A stretch of DNA of 64,000 nucleotides from Erwinia aphidicola (GTDB taxonomy: Bacteria; Pseudomonadota; Gammaproteobacteria; Enterobacterales; Enterobacteriaceae): the NCBI RefSeq assembly GCF_014773485.1, contig NZ_JACXBP010000001.1:496001-560000 (forward strand). Direction: 5' to 3'. Under the pieces are notes generated by a model, which saw only the letters and a program-made list of their open reading frames with translations, had not been told where the DNA came from and searched no databases. A program made the position numbers and the translations under genes. The stretch's first letter is position 1. Every line of letters begins with the position of its first letter. Positions 1 through 9,320 of the stretch are shown in pieces.

Positions 1-832
1 GCGGCGCGCCGTTGTTCAGCTTTTGCAGCGACTGTTCGTCGATTGCCCAGTGATCGAGCGCCATGCGCCGGGCGCGGAACTGATATTCGCACTCGCTGGC
101 CGGAACGGGCAGGCGATAGCGGTCATCGCCCAGCGCCTGCGGCGTGATAATCAGCTCGTGTGAGAACTCGGCAATGGCTTTGCGCAGCAGCAGGCGGTTA
201 GCCTGTTCCCAGTGGGGACCGGGCAGATGGCTGCCGCTCAGCAGCGGGGAAGGGGTGGTCATGGTCAGGGTCTCCTGTTGCAGTGCCTGTTGGTAATCTT
301 CGCGCTGGCAAAACGCCAGCCACGCGGTTTTGTGCCCCATATCAATCTGGTGCTGGTACTGGAAGCCGGCACGCTTATTTAGCGGGTGGATCCTGGCGTT
401 ATTTACATCCGGTTCGACCACCACGCGCTGGACCTCAGGGCGACTGAACATAAAGTCCATCACCACGGTAAACACCTGCCAGCTGAACTGCGGACGCGGC
501 TGAGTAGCGGGGGCGATGAGGATGTGCATCCCGTAGTCGCCGTCGCGCGCCGGATAATACTTACCGACTTCATCGCGCTGCGCCTGATAGCACTCGATGA
601 GAAACACCGGTTCGCCGTCGCAGCAGCCAACCAGCGCTGCGTGCGGATCGCTGGCGGTCAGCTGCTGATAAAACTGGCTGACCTGCTCCAGCGTGTCCTG
701 CTGCATGCCCCAGAAGCGGGCGTAGTCGCGCGTTACCCAGCTGTGGATTACGGCGGCATCTTCAGGCTGCAGCGGGCGCAGCGAGAACGCTCCCGCCGGA
801 CGTGAGGTGGTGAAAATAGCGGATGACAACAT
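1..832 (-). CDS. dfoC: Desferrioxamine assembly protein DfoC, 5' part (acetyl/acyltransferase fused to NIS synthetase)
   Basis: This is the N-terminal 277 residues; the gene runs off the left edge of the window. Residues 1 to about 185 form a GNAT domain of the IucB/siderophore type, with the core GMHILIAP at 101-108. After about residue 200 a second domain begins that fits an IucA/IucC-type NRPS-independent synthetase. In Erwinia and Pantoea this fusion acylates N-hydroxycadaverine and joins the units into desferrioxamine; the role here is inferred from that family and from the neighbours. The start codon lies one base after the dfoA stop (TAATATG), so translation is probably coupled. It is the last gene of a dfoJ-dfoA-dfoC operon. 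The catalytic part of the synthetase lies outside the window. Confidence 0.88.
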   Translation of the reverse strand, partial: MLSSAIFTTSRPAGAFSLRPLQPEDAAVIHSWVTRDYARFWGMQQDTLEQVSQFYQQLTASDPHAALVGCCDGEPVFLIECYQAQRDEVGKYYPARDGDYGMHILIAPATQPRPQFSWQVFTVVMDFMFSRPEVQRVVVEPDVNNARIHPLNKRAGFQYQHQIDMGHKTAWLAFCQREDYQQALQQETLTMTTPSPLLSGSHLPGPHWEQANRLLLRKAIAEFSHELIITPQALGDDRYRLPVPASECEYQFRARRMALDHWAIDEQSLQKLNNGAP

Positions 833-833
833 A

Positions 834-2123
834 TTACTGCTCCTCGCAGGCGGGGAAGGTCTGGAAGGCGATGCGGCGCTCAACGGGATAGACTTCCCGC
901 CCGGTCAGTTCGCGGATCAGCACCGAGTTGCGGTAGCACGCCATGCCGAGGTCCGGGGTGACAAAGCCGTGGGTATGCAGCTCTGCGTTCTGCACAAACA
1001 CCTGATTGTTGCGGTCGATACTGTAGTTACGCTGCACGTCGTAGCGGCCTTTATCATCCCAGCGCAGCCGCTGGGCGATCCCCTCAATAAACTGCGGCGG
1101 CTGATAGTGATAGCCAGTCGCCATGACGATGCCCTCGCTGCGGCGCGTGTAGCTGCGGTCCTGCTCCTGCTGATGCAGCGTTAGCTCAAATCCGCCCTGC
1201 GGCAGCCAGCGCAGAGCGGTGAGGGCCGAGTGGGTAAACAGATTGACGTCAAGCGCACCGTCCAGCTGCTTAACGTACATCAGGTCATAAATCGCGTTAA
1301 TCAGCTCGCTGTTGATGCCTTTATAGAGGTTCTTATGCTGGGCGTTGAGGCTATCGCGCTTCTCCGCAGGCAGCTGGTGGAAGTAATCCACCCACTCCGG
1401 CGAGGTCATCTCCAGCGTCAGCTTGCTGTACTCCAGCGGGTAGAAGCGCGGGGCGCGGGTCACCCAGTTGAGCTGGTAGCCAAATTTATCGATGTCGCCA
1501 AGCAGGTCATAGTAGATCTCCGCCGCGCTCTGGCCGCTGCCGAGTACGGTAATCGAACGCTTCTGCTGCAGCTGGGCTTTGTTCACCAGGTACTGGCTGG
1601 AGTGCGTCAGACGCTGCTGATGCGGCTTGCTGCACTCCGGTAGCCAGGCCTGCGGGCCGGTGCCCAACACCAGGCGGCGCGTCAGCCACTGCTGGCGCTC
1701 CCCGCTGCGGCTGTCGTGGCTGCGCACGCGGTAGCACTGCAGCGGCTCATCCCAGCTGACGTCATCAACCCGGCTGTTCCAGCGCAGATTAGTCAGCTGA
1801 GCGGCGGCCCACTGGCAGTAGAGGTTGTACTCTTTGCGCATCAGGAAGAAATCTTCGCGGATGTAAAATGAGTAAATCTTGCCCTGCTGCTTCATGTAGT
1901 TGAGCAGGCTGAAGCGGCTGGTGGGGTCAGCCAGCGTTACCAGGTCGGCCATAAACGGCGTCTGCAGATGCGCGCTCTCCAGCATCATGCCGGTGTGCCA
2001 GTCGAAGCCGGGATTCTGATCGAGGAAGAGGCCATCGAGATCCTCCAGCGGCTCGGTCAGGCAGGCAAGGCTGAGGTTGAACGGTCCGATGCCAATGCCG
2101 ATAAAATCGTAAATTTTACTCAT
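834..2123 (-). CDS. dfoA: Cadaverine/lysine N-hydroxylase DfoA (FAD/NADPH monooxygenase)
   Basis: A 429-residue protein of the IucD/AlcA-type N-hydroxylating monooxygenase family. The FAD-binding motif GIGIGPFN is at residues 9-16, the NADPH-binding GSGQSA at 195-200, and the C-terminal ATGY motif at about 335. In the desferrioxamine pathway this enzyme converts cadaverine to N-hydroxycadaverine in the cytoplasm; IucD-type enzymes act on lysine instead, so the substrate is inferred from the adjacent decarboxylase. Its ATG overlaps the end of dfoJ by 8 bases, and dfoC follows directly. Length is normal for the family and the frame is intact. Confidence 0.93.
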   Translation of the reverse strand: MSKIYDFIGIGIGPFNLSLACLTEPLEDLDGLFLDQNPGFDWHTGMMLESAHLQTPFMADLVTLADPTSRFSLLNYMKQQGKIYSFYIREDFFLMRKEYNLYCQWAAAQLTNLRWNSRVDDVSWDEPLQCYRVRSHDSRSGERQQWLTRRLVLGTGPQAWLPECSKPHQQRLTHSSQYLVNKAQLQQKRSITVLGSGQSAAEIYYDLLGDIDKFGYQLNWVTRAPRFYPLEYSKLTLEMTSPEWVDYFHQLPAEKRDSLNAQHKNLYKGINSELINAIYDLMYVKQLDGALDVNLFTHSALTALRWLPQGGFELTLHQQEQDRSYTRRSEGIVMATGYHYQPPQFIEGIAQRLRWDDKGRYDVQRNYSIDRNNQVFVQNAELHTHGFVTPDLGMACYRNSVLIRELTGREVYPVERRIAFQTFPACEEQ

Positions 2124-3657
2124 GATGCTGGCCTCCTGTGCGCGGCTGGCTGAGCAGCTCGCGCCCGTAATGAACGATAAGCGCGAGGGTATCCTGCAGG
2201 TCAGCGAGGGTGGTATTGGGGTTGAGCAGGGTGATTTTCAGATACTGACGGCCATCCACTTTGGTTCCGGCGACCACGGCATTGCCAGAGCGGAACAGCG
2301 CCTTGCGCACCCCGGTATTCAGCTCATCGAGCTGCGCATCGCTGTAGCCTGCTTTCGGCACCAGACGAAACACCTGAGTGGTCAGTTCGGGGGCGTGCAG
2401 CACCTCCATCACCGGGTGATCGCGCAGCAGCTGGTGCGTCTGCTGACAGCGCTCCAGCAGGCCGTCAAATGCGCTGCCGAGCGTTTCTGCGCCCATAATG
2501 CGCAGCGTCAGCCACATTTTCAGCGCGTCGAAGCGGCGGGTGGTTTGAATGCTTTTATTCACCAGATTTGGCGTGCCTTCCTGCTGCGCGCTGAGCGGGT
2601 TCAGGTAGTCGGCGTGATGCGTGACGTGGCGCAGATGGCGTTTATCGCGCACCATGAAGGCGCCGCAGCTGACGGTCTGGAAGAAGGATTTGTGATAATC
2701 CACCGTCACCGAGTCCGCCAGTTCAATGCCCTCCAGCCGCTCGCGGTGCAGGTTTGACACCAGCAGCCCGCAGCCGTAGGCAGCGTCGACGTGCATCCAT
2801 AGCCCGTAGCGGCGGCTGAGTGCGGCAATGGCGGGCAGGGGATCAATACTGCCAAAATCGGTGGTGCCGCTGGTGGCGACCACGGCAATCGGGATTAATC
2901 CCTGCTGCAGACAGGCTTCAATCTCGCGCTGCAGCTCCCCGGCATCCATACGGAACTTGTCATCGTGCGCCACTGGGATCACCGCGTCGTAGCCTAATCC
3001 CAGCAGCGCTGCGGATTTTTGAATGCTGAAGTGGCTGAGGCCGGAAGTGAAAATGCGCCATTTACTGGCGTCGGCAGGCAGCCCGTTCTGCTTGATGGTG
3101 CGCCCGGGATGGCTGCGCTCGTACCCGCTGTCACGCGCCAGCAGCATCGCCATCAGGTTTGACTGCGTGCCGCCGCTGGTGAAAATGCCGTCGGCGCTGG
3201 CGGGCAGGCCACAGCGTTTCAGCGTCCAGTCAATCACCTTCTGCTCGATCAGCGTAGCGCCTGCGCTCTGGTCCCAGGTATCCACCGAGCTGTTCACGGC
3301 GGCCATCAGCTGTTCGGCCAGCAGGGAAGGGAGCACCACCGGACAGTTGAGGTGGGCAATGTATTTGGGATGGTGGAACCACACGGCGTCCTTAAGCCAC
3401 AGCTGCTGGAGTTCAGCCAGCGCAGACTCTTCGTCAGCCAGTGGCCGGTCAAGGTCGACGCTGGCGAACGCCGGTGCCAGCTCATGCGGCAGGATGCCGC
3501 TAAAGGGTTTTTCTACATTGTGGAAGGTACTGGCAATCAGCGCGACTGCCCGCTCCGTCTGGCGGGAGTACGCTTGCAGCTGCGCATCATTGAAAATGAA
3601 TTTTTCCGCGGGCAGAGATGGCGCCTCTGACTGTGCGGTTTGCGAACGAAAGACCAT
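2116..3657 (-). CDS. dfoJ: PLP-dependent lysine decarboxylase DfoJ
   Basis: A 513-residue group II pyridoxal-phosphate decarboxylase. It has HVDAAYG at about 289-295 and the PLP-binding lysine in DYHKSFF (about K323). In desferrioxamine synthesis it decarboxylates lysine to cadaverine, the first step. The open frame extends up to a GTG at 3714, but the ATG at 3657 has a good ribosome binding site (AAGGTGA, about 6 bases upstream) while the GTG has none, so I chose 3657. It is the first gene of the operon; the Fur-box promoter lies about 220 bases upstream. The cadaverine specificity follows from the cluster and cannot be read from the sequence alone. Confidence 0.92.
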   Translation of the reverse strand: MVFRSQTAQSEAPSLPAEKFIFNDAQLQAYSRQTERAVALIASTFHNVEKPFSGILPHELAPAFASVDLDRPLADEESALAELQQLWLKDAVWFHHPKYIAHLNCPVVLPSLLAEQLMAAVNSSVDTWDQSAGATLIEQKVIDWTLKRCGLPASADGIFTSGGTQSNLMAMLLARDSGYERSHPGRTIKQNGLPADASKWRIFTSGLSHFSIQKSAALLGLGYDAVIPVAHDDKFRMDAGELQREIEACLQQGLIPIAVVATSGTTDFGSIDPLPAIAALSRRYGLWMHVDAAYGCGLLVSNLHRERLEGIELADSVTVDYHKSFFQTVSCGAFMVRDKRHLRHVTHHADYLNPLSAQQEGTPNLVNKSIQTTRRFDALKMWLTLRIMGAETLGSAFDGLLERCQQTHQLLRDHPVMEVLHAPELTTQVFRLVPKAGYSDAQLDELNTGVRKALFRSGNAVVAGTKVDGRQYLKITLLNPNTTLADLQDTLALIVHYGRELLSQPRTGGQHHE

Positions 3658-3878
3658 ACCCGTCACCTTATTTTTTGCGTAAGAAGCCCAGCCGTCATAT
3701 TTTCCTGACAGCACGATCCGCCTGACGCGCTGCGTCAGTTCAGTATGTTTAATGTTTTTTGCCGGTTACTGTTTTCCGGTCAATAGGTTAAAGCGTGGGT
3801 TTTAGCGATGTAAGGTAATAAAACTCCTTTCAGTGGGGTTTAAACCGCTGTTAATGCCGTAGTAAAAGTGTGAATGAG

Positions 3879-3906
3879 ATTATAAATAGTAATTATTATC
3901 ATTCAA
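3879..3906 (-). promoter_or_regulatory. dfo operon promoter, sigma70 type
   Basis: On the minus strand TTGAAT (3906-3901) is followed by 16 bases and then a consensus TATAAT (3884-3879). It reads toward dfoJ. A Fur-like box covers the -35 element and spacer. The leader to the dfoJ ATG would be about 215 bases. Confidence 0.72.
3888..3906 (-). promoter_or_regulatory. Fur box in the dfo promoter
   Basis: On the minus strand the 19-mer reads TTGAATGATAATAATTACT, AT-rich with the AATGATAAT core. It matches the classical Fur consensus at about 13 of 19 positions and lies between and over the -35 and -10 elements. Repression by iron-loaded Fur is expected for a siderophore operon. Confidence 0.72.
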
Positions 3907-3953
3907 TAGGATTAATGTGACAAAGATTGCATAAGCAAAGCTAATATCATGAG

Positions 3954-3969
3954 TGTGATGTAAGTCACA
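3954..3969 (-). promoter_or_regulatory. CRP site upstream of the dfo promoter
   Basis: TGTGATGTAAGTCACA has both perfect CRP half-sites (TGTGA and TCACA) separated by 6 bases. Its centre is about 90 bases upstream of the predicted dfo start point, a usual class I activator distance. No other promoter that it could serve is visible nearby, because pykA ends here. Confidence 0.62.
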
Positions 3970-4052
3970 AAAAAGAGGTTTTATAGGTGAAAAATATTCT
4001 GGAAGAGGAGATAAAAGGGAAAGCTGGCGGCATGATTGCCGGAAGAAAGGTG

Positions 4053-4080
4053 AGAAAAGATTGGGCCTGAGCGGCCCAAT
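4053..4080 (-). terminator. pykA terminator
   Basis: A perfect 8-bp stem (ATTGGGCC / GGCCCAAT) with a 5-base loop lies just after the pykA stop on the minus strand and is followed by CTTTTCTC. It separates pykA from the dfo promoter. Confidence 0.75.
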
Positions 4081-4091
4081 CCTATTGCGGA

Positions 4092-5534
4092 TTACTCGAC
4101 GCGCAGTACGCGGCTGGTATTGGTGGTGCCAGTGGTGCTCATCACATCACCCTGAGTGACGATGACAAGATCGCCCGACATCAGGAAACCTTTTTCACGC
4201 AGCAGGTTAATGGCGTCGTGCGCTGCCGCTACGCCATCATTGTTGCTGTCAAAGAACACTGGCGTCACGCCGCGATAGAGCGCGGTCAGGTTCAGCGTGC
4301 GCTCGTGGCGCGACATGGCGAAGATCGGCAGGCCGGAGGTGATACGCGAGGTCATCAGTGCAGTACGACCGGATTCGGTCATAGTGATAATTGCGGTAAC
4401 GCCCTGCAGATGGTTGGCGGCATACATCGCCGACATGGCAATCGCTTCTTCGATGTTGTCGAACTGCACGTCGAGGCGGTGCTTGGAGACGTTAATGCTG
4501 GGGATTTTCTCCGCGCCCAGGCACACTTTCGCCATTGCTGAAACGGTTTCCGCCGGATACTGTCCCGCTGCGGTTTCGGCCGACAGCATCACGGCATCGG
4601 TGCCGTCCAGTACGGCGTTCGCCACGTCCATCACCTCTGCACGGGTAGGCATTGGGTTAGTGATCATCGATTCCATCATCTGGGTCGCGGTGATCACGGA
4701 GCGGTTGAGCTGGCGCGCACGACGGATCAGCGCTTTCTGAATACCCACCAGTTCCGGATCGCCGATTTCAACCCCCAGATCCCCCCTGGCGACCATGACC
4801 ACATCAGAGGCGAGAATGATGTCATCCATCGCTTCCTGGCTGGCAACGGCTTCGGCACGCTCAACTTTGGAGACGATTTTCGCTTCGCAGCCCGCTTCAC
4901 GCGCCAGGCGGCGCGCATAGTTCAGGTCTTCTCCGCAGCGCGGGAAGGAGACGGCAAGGTAATCAACGCCGATTTTGGCTGCGGTCAGAATGTCAGCCTT
5001 ATCTTTTTCCGTCAGCGCTTCAGCAGACAGGCCGCCGCCGAGCTTGTTGATGCCTTTATTATTAGAAAGCGGGCCGCCAACGGTCACTTCGGTAAACACC
5101 TTCATGCCCTGGACTTCCAGCACTTTCAGCTGCACGCGACCATCATCCAGCAGCAGAATATCCCCTGGAACCACGTCAGCCGGCAGGCCTTTATAGTCAA
5201 TACCGACTTTTTCACGGTCGCCTTCACCTTTACCGAGGCTGGCATCCAGCAGGAAGCGTTCGCCGATATTCAGGAACACTTTGCCCTCTTTGAAGGTTGA
5301 AACACGAATTTTAGGGCCCTGAAGGTCACCCAGAATCGCCACATGCCGCCCCAGCTTAGCCGCAATTTCACGCACTTTATCTGCACGCATCTGGTGATCT
5401 TCTGCTGTGCCATGTGAGAAGTTCAGACGAACGACATTGGCGCCCGCCGCGATGACTTTTTCAAGGTTGTTATCGCGATCGGTGGCGGGCCCCAAAGTGG
5501 TTACGATCTTGGTTCTTCTGAGACGTCTTGACAT
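4092..5534 (-). CDS. pykA: Pyruvate kinase II
   Basis: A 480-residue pyruvate kinase, the same length as E. coli PykA. It converts phosphoenolpyruvate and ADP to pyruvate and ATP in the cytoplasm. The N-terminus [18 protein letters not shown] is that of the type II (AMP-activated) enzyme, and the metal/substrate segments [11 protein letters not shown] and ATQMMESMI are intact. The frame extends 15 codons further to 5579, but the ATG at 5534 fits the family start. It is transcribed away from hexR, in the same direction, with about 130 bases between. Being next to hexR-zwf is the usual enterobacterial order. Confidence 0.97.
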   Translation of the reverse strand: MSRRLRRTKIVTTLGPATDRDNNLEKVIAAGANVVRLNFSHGTAEDHQMRADKVREIAAKLGRHVAILGDLQGPKIRVSTFKEGKVFLNIGERFLLDASLGKGEGDREKVGIDYKGLPADVVPGDILLLDDGRVQLKVLEVQGMKVFTEVTVGGPLSNNKGINKLGGGLSAEALTEKDKADILTAAKIGVDYLAVSFPRCGEDLNYARRLAREAGCEAKIVSKVERAEAVASQEAMDDIILASDVVMVARGDLGVEIGDPELVGIQKALIRRARQLNRSVITATQMMESMITNPMPTRAEVMDVANAVLDGTDAVMLSAETAAGQYPAETVSAMAKVCLGAEKIPSINVSKHRLDVQFDNIEEAIAMSAMYAANHLQGVTAIITMTESGRTALMTSRITSGLPIFAMSRHERTLNLTALYRGVTPVFFDSNNDGVAAAHDAINLLREKGFLMSGDLVIVTQGDVMSTTGTTNTSRVLRVE

Positions 5535-5662
5535 GTATAACTCCGTTGACTTTGAGTGTGGTGTTGCGGGAGCAAGCACTACTTAGGCTGTATCTCTAGT
5601 TATATGATATGGGCCAGATGAATTCGACCCTTTACCGTCGTTACTGATTAAAAAACGGTTAA

Positions 5663-6535
5663 TTACTGGCGCGTCAGAGCAGAAATCAGGCTCTCTTTCT
5701 CGAAGCGTGAATCCTTGAGGGCTTCTTTCACCCGCTTCAGGTTATCGCGAAATTTCGCCCCGCGCCGCAGGGTGAAACCGGTGGCCAGAACGTCAATCAG
5801 GGTGAGCTGCGCCAGTCTGGAAACCATTGGCATATAGATATCGGTGTCTTCGGGAACGTCCAGCGTCAGAGCCAGTGTGGCCTCGCGGGCAAGTGGCGAG
5901 CCGGGAGAGGTGATAGCCAGCACGGTGGCATCATTTTCACGGGCCAGCATTGCCAGTTCGACCATACTTTTGGTGCGCCCGGTATGGGAGATCAGCACCA
6001 TCACATCGCCTTCACCGCTGTTCATACAGCTCATGCGCTGCATCACAATATCATCTGAATAGATGACGGGGACATTGAAGCGAAAAAATTTATTCATCGC
6101 ATCGTGCGCGACAGCGGCGGATGCGCCCAGGCCAAAAAAGGCGATTTTCTTCGACTGGGTGAGCAGATCGACCGCGCGATTGACGGCATTAACGTCCAGA
6201 CTCTGTTTCACCCGGTCGAGACCGGCCATCGCCGATTCGAAAATTTTGCCGGAATAGGACTCGACGCTGTCATCCTGTTCAACATTACGGCTGACATAGG
6301 GCGTGCCGTTTGCCAGGCTTTGAGCCAGCTGGAGTTTAAAATCTGGAAAACCGTTGGCATCCAGACGGTGGCAGAAGCGATTAACCGTCGGTTCGCTGAC
6401 GCCGGCTGCACGTGCCAGCAGCGCAATGCTGGAGTGCATCGCGGTGGCCGGGGAGGCGAGGATCACTTCTGCCACCTTGCGTTCGGATTTGCTCAAATTT
6501 TCCAGTTGTAACTGAATTTTTTCCAGCATATTCAT
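5663..6535 (-). CDS. hexR: HexR, RpiR-family regulator of central sugar metabolism
   Basis: A 290-residue repressor. The N-terminal HTH_6 domain (about 1-77) contains SEPTVNRFCHRL, and a C-terminal SIS sugar-phosphate-binding domain spans about 120-260 (FGLGASAAVAHDAMNK, LISHTGRTKSMVELA). In gamma-proteobacteria HexR senses 2-keto-3-deoxy-6-phosphogluconate and represses zwf, edd-eda and other genes. Here it is divergent from zwf, so the 386-base intergenic region likely holds its operators. The length and start match E. coli HexR. Confidence 0.95.
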   Translation of the reverse strand: MNMLEKIQLQLENLSKSERKVAEVILASPATAMHSSIALLARAAGVSEPTVNRFCHRLDANGFPDFKLQLAQSLANGTPYVSRNVEQDDSVESYSGKIFESAMAGLDRVKQSLDVNAVNRAVDLLTQSKKIAFFGLGASAAVAHDAMNKFFRFNVPVIYSDDIVMQRMSCMNSGEGDVMVLISHTGRTKSMVELAMLARENDATVLAITSPGSPLAREATLALTLDVPEDTDIYMPMVSRLAQLTLIDVLATGFTLRRGAKFRDNLKRVKEALKDSRFEKESLISALTRQ

Positions 6536-6592
6536 ATTGCTACCCGCTCATACATTCTGACGATTTCAATCAAAGGAGAAATCGATGTCATT

Positions 6593-6609
6593 TTGTAGAG
6601 AATATACAA
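6593..6609. promoter_or_regulatory. HexR-type operator, hexR side
   Basis: TTGTAGAGAATATACAA is an inverted repeat with TTGTA/TACAA arms and a 7-base centre. It resembles the reported HexR motif (TGTARTNWWATTACA, recalled) at the outer positions. It lies 58 bases upstream of the hexR start, which fits autoregulation. Confidence 0.5.
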
Positions 6610-6838
6610 TGCGCTACAGGCCCGGTGTCAGTAGCATAACGACAATACTTTACATTTTTTGCCAGAGTTTGAGCTGTGTCTGATTTTCACAACTGTAATA
6701 ACAGTAACAAAAATGTCGAAAAATTACGCACAAACTGAGTGCCACCCCCTGAGGTTTGTCACTAAATTAGGCATTGGTTGAATACATTGTGCCTGAGTGC
6801 GTCCGGCTGGTTTACGCGGACCGGGCAAAAGCAGTACA

Positions 6839-6860
6839 TTGTATTGAAACAAAATTACAA
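6839..6860. promoter_or_regulatory. HexR-type operator, zwf side
   Basis: TTGTA and TACAA arms enclose a 12-base AT-rich centre with an AAAATTACA half. This centre is longer than the consensus spacing, so only one half may be recognised well. It lies about 60 bases upstream of the zwf ATG. Confidence 0.4.
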
Positions 6861-6921
6861 TAAGAGTCTGTCTGACTACGGAATTTTAGGGACAGGCTAA
6901 TCCTGCAACGAGGAGAATGAA

Positions 6922-8397
6922 ATGGCGGTTACACAAACAGCCCAGGCATGCGATCTGGTCATTTTCGGTGCCAAAGGCGACCTTGCACGCCGGAAACTGT
7001 TGCCCTCACTGTACCAATTAGAAAAAGCCGGTCAGATCCATGAGGACTCCCGCATCATCGGCGTTGGCCGCGCTGAGTGGGATAAAGCAGCCTATACCAA
7101 GGTGGTGCGTGAAGCGCTGGAAACCTTCATGAAGGAGAAAATCGACGAAGCGCTGTGGGATAAGCTCAGCAACCGCCTCGATTTCTGCAACCTGGATGTG
7201 AACGACAGCAGTCATTTCCCCCGCCTCGGTAAGATGCTGGACCAGAAAAAACGCGTCACTATCAACTATTTCGCTATGCCACCAAGCACTTTCGGCGCGA
7301 TCTGTAAAGGGCTGGGCACTGCCAAGCTGAATGCGCACCCGGCGCGCGTAGTGATGGAAAAACCGCTGGGCACCTCGCTGGCGACCTCGCAGGAAATTAA
7401 CGATCAGGTCGGTGAGTACTTCGACGAGAGCCAGGTTTTCCGTATCGACCACTACCTCGGTAAAGAGACGGTGCTTAACCTGCTGGCGCTGCGTTTTGCT
7501 AACTCGCTGTTTGCCTCCAACTGGGATAACCGCACCATCGACCACGTGCAGATTACCGTGGCCGAAGAAGTGGGAATCGAAGGCCGCTGGGGTTACTTTG
7601 ACCAGGCTGGCCAGATGCGCGATATGATCCAGAACCACCTGCTGCAGGTTCTGACCATGGTGGCGATGTCACCGCCGGCGGACCTCTCTGCCGACCGTAT
7701 CCGCGATGAAAAAGTGAAAGTGCTGCGCTCCCTGCGCCGTATTGACCACACCAACGTGCGTGAAAAAACCGTGCGTGGCCAATACACGTCCGGCTTCGTG
7801 CAGGGCAAAAAAGTGCCTGGCTACCTGGAAGAAGAGGGAGCGAACAAAACCAGCACCACGGAAAGCTTCGTCTCTATCCGCGTGGATATCGACGACTGGC
7901 GCTGGGCGGGCGTGCCGTTCTACCTGCGTACCGGTAAGCGTCTGCCGACCAAATGTTCTGAAGTGGTGGTCTACTTCAAGAATCCGGCGCTGAACCTGTT
8001 CAAAGATACCTGGCAGGAGCTGCCGCAGAACAAACTGACCATTCGCCTGCAGCCGGATGAAGGCATGGATATTCAGATCCTGAATAAAGTGCCAGGCCTG
8101 GACCACAAGCACAACCTGCAGACTACCAAGCTGGATCTGAGCTTCTCAGAAACCTTCAACCAGTCGCACCTGGCAGATGCCTATGAGCGCCTGCTGCTGG
8201 AAACCATGCGCGGTATTCAGGCACTGTTCGTGCGCCGTGATGAAGTGGAAGAGGCGTGGAAGTGGGTCGACTCGATTATGGATGCCTGGGCTGCCGATAA
8301 AGAAGCGCCTAAGCCTTATCAGGCGGGCACCTGGGGGCCGGTGGCTTCCGTCGCGATGATCACCCGCGATGGTCGCTCATGGAATGAATTCGAGTAG
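6922..8397 (+). CDS. zwf: Glucose-6-phosphate 1-dehydrogenase
   Basis: A 491-residue NADP-dependent enzyme that oxidises glucose 6-phosphate to 6-phosphogluconolactone, the entry to the pentose phosphate and Entner-Doudoroff routes. The N-terminal Rossmann motif is [16 protein letters not shown] (about 14-29), and the active-site signature RIDHYLGKE is at about 175. Length equals the E. coli protein. The ATG has AGGAGAATGAA upstream. It is divergent from hexR and followed by a strong terminator and then eda. Confidence 0.98.
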   Translation: MAVTQTAQACDLVIFGAKGDLARRKLLPSLYQLEKAGQIHEDSRIIGVGRAEWDKAAYTKVVREALETFMKEKIDEALWDKLSNRLDFCNLDVNDSSHFPRLGKMLDQKKRVTINYFAMPPSTFGAICKGLGTAKLNAHPARVVMEKPLGTSLATSQEINDQVGEYFDESQVFRIDHYLGKETVLNLLALRFANSLFASNWDNRTIDHVQITVAEEVGIEGRWGYFDQAGQMRDMIQNHLLQVLTMVAMSPPADLSADRIRDEKVKVLRSLRRIDHTNVREKTVRGQYTSGFVQGKKVPGYLEEEGANKTSTTESFVSIRVDIDDWRWAGVPFYLRTGKRLPTKCSEVVVYFKNPALNLFKDTWQELPQNKLTIRLQPDEGMDIQILNKVPGLDHKHNLQTTKLDLSFSETFNQSHLADAYERLLLETMRGIQALFVRRDEVEEAWKWVDSIMDAWAADKEAPKPYQAGTWGPVASVAMITRDGRSWNEFE

Positions 8398-8413
8398 TTC
8401 ATGCCTGAACAGT

Positions 8414-8437
8414 AAAACCCGCTTCGGCGGGTTTTTT
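8414..8437 (+). terminator. zwf terminator
   Basis: A compact CCCGC-TTCG-GCGGG hairpin is followed by a run of seven T residues just after the zwf stop. It is a textbook intrinsic terminator, so eda needs its own promoter. Confidence 0.92.
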
Positions 8438-8622
8438 TATGGTCAAAATTCAGATTCATTAAAAATGAACCTCCATTTTAAAAATGATCAGGTGGCATAG
8501 ACGCCTGCGGGCTTTCTCCTGTATGGTAGAGCACGCAATCATATTCCTGACGCTGTAGGCGTCACTTTTGCCTGCAACGATCCGCCAGGACGGAAGGCAG
8601 GCCCGACAGGAGAAGGTCACAG

Positions 8623-9261
8623 ATGAGTCACTGGAAAACAAGCGCAGAACAGATCCTCACCACCGGCCCGGTCGTTCCGGTTATCGTAGTCAACAAGCTG
8701 GAGCACGCGGTACCGATGGCGAAAGCGCTGGTGGCGGGCGGCGTGCGCGTGCTGGAAGTGACGCTGCGTACTCCCTGTGCGATGGATGCCCTGAAAGCGA
8801 TGGTGCGTGAAGTGCCAGAGGCGATTGTCGGTGCAGGGACGGTGTTAAACGCACAGCAGCTGCAGGAAGTGACCGATGCTGGCGCGCAGTTTATTATCAG
8901 CCCGGGGCTGACTGAACCGCTGCTGAAGGCGGCCGTTGCCGGCTCTGTGCCGCTGATCCCCGGCATCAGTACCGTGTCTGAGCTGATGACCGGTCTTGAC
9001 TATGGCCTGCGCGAATTTAAGTTCTTCCCGGCGGAAGCTAACGGCGGCGTGAAAGCCCTGCAGGCGATTGGCGGCCCGTTCCCGCAGGTGCGTTTCTGCC
9101 CGACGGGCGGGATCTCTCCGGCAAACTATCGCGACTATCTGGCGCTGAAAAGCGTGCTCTGCATCGGTGGTTCCTGGTTGGTGCCCGCCGACGCGCTGGA
9201 AGCAGGGGATTATGAGCGTATTACCCAGCTGGCGCGCGAAGCGGTGGCGGGTGCACGTTAA
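8623..9261 (+). CDS. eda: KDPG/KHG aldolase
   Basis: A 212-residue class I aldolase that splits 2-keto-3-deoxy-6-phosphogluconate into pyruvate and glyceraldehyde 3-phosphate. The Schiff-base lysine is in REFKFFPAE and the catalytic glutamate in VLEVTLRTP. In E. coli edd lies between zwf and eda; here the 225-base gap has no edd and the zwf terminator isolates the gene. The ATG has GGAGAAGG about 7 bases upstream. Without edd nearby, the enzyme may mainly serve hexuronate breakdown, which fits the kdgR gene further along; edd could also be elsewhere. Confidence 0.97.
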   Translation: MSHWKTSAEQILTTGPVVPVIVVNKLEHAVPMAKALVAGGVRVLEVTLRTPCAMDALKAMVREVPEAIVGAGTVLNAQQLQEVTDAGAQFIISPGLTEPLLKAAVAGSVPLIPGISTVSELMTGLDYGLREFKFFPAEANGGVKALQAIGGPFPQVRFCPTGGISPANYRDYLALKSVLCIGGSWLVPADALEAGDYERITQLAREAVAGAR

Positions 9262-9280
9262 GCGAGCAGAGATGAAAAAA

Positions 9281-9300
9281 GGGCGCTGATATCAGCGCCC
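9281..9300 (-). terminator. purT terminator, shared with eda
   Basis: GGGCGCTGATATCAGCGCCC is a perfect 20-base palindrome between the convergent genes eda and purT. On the minus strand it is followed by TTTTTTC, a good terminator for purT. On the plus strand the following T-tract is weak. Confidence 0.82.
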
Positions 9301-9320
9301 TGAGTTTTACCGCCTGCCAA

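Larger units (their letters stand above)
6536..6921. promoter_or_regulatory. hexR-zwf divergent regulatory region
   Basis: This gap of 386 bases holds no gene that I can support. It carries at least two inverted repeats of the TTGTA...TACAA type expected for HexR (6593-6609 near hexR, 6839-6860 near zwf). A third half-like stretch, ACAATACTTTACA, lies near 6641-6653. I could not assign -10 and -35 boxes with confidence. Confidence 0.55.

Noticed and set aside
3657..3714. GTG start at 3714 for dfoJ.
   Set aside because: No ribosome binding site, while the ATG at 3657 has a strong one.
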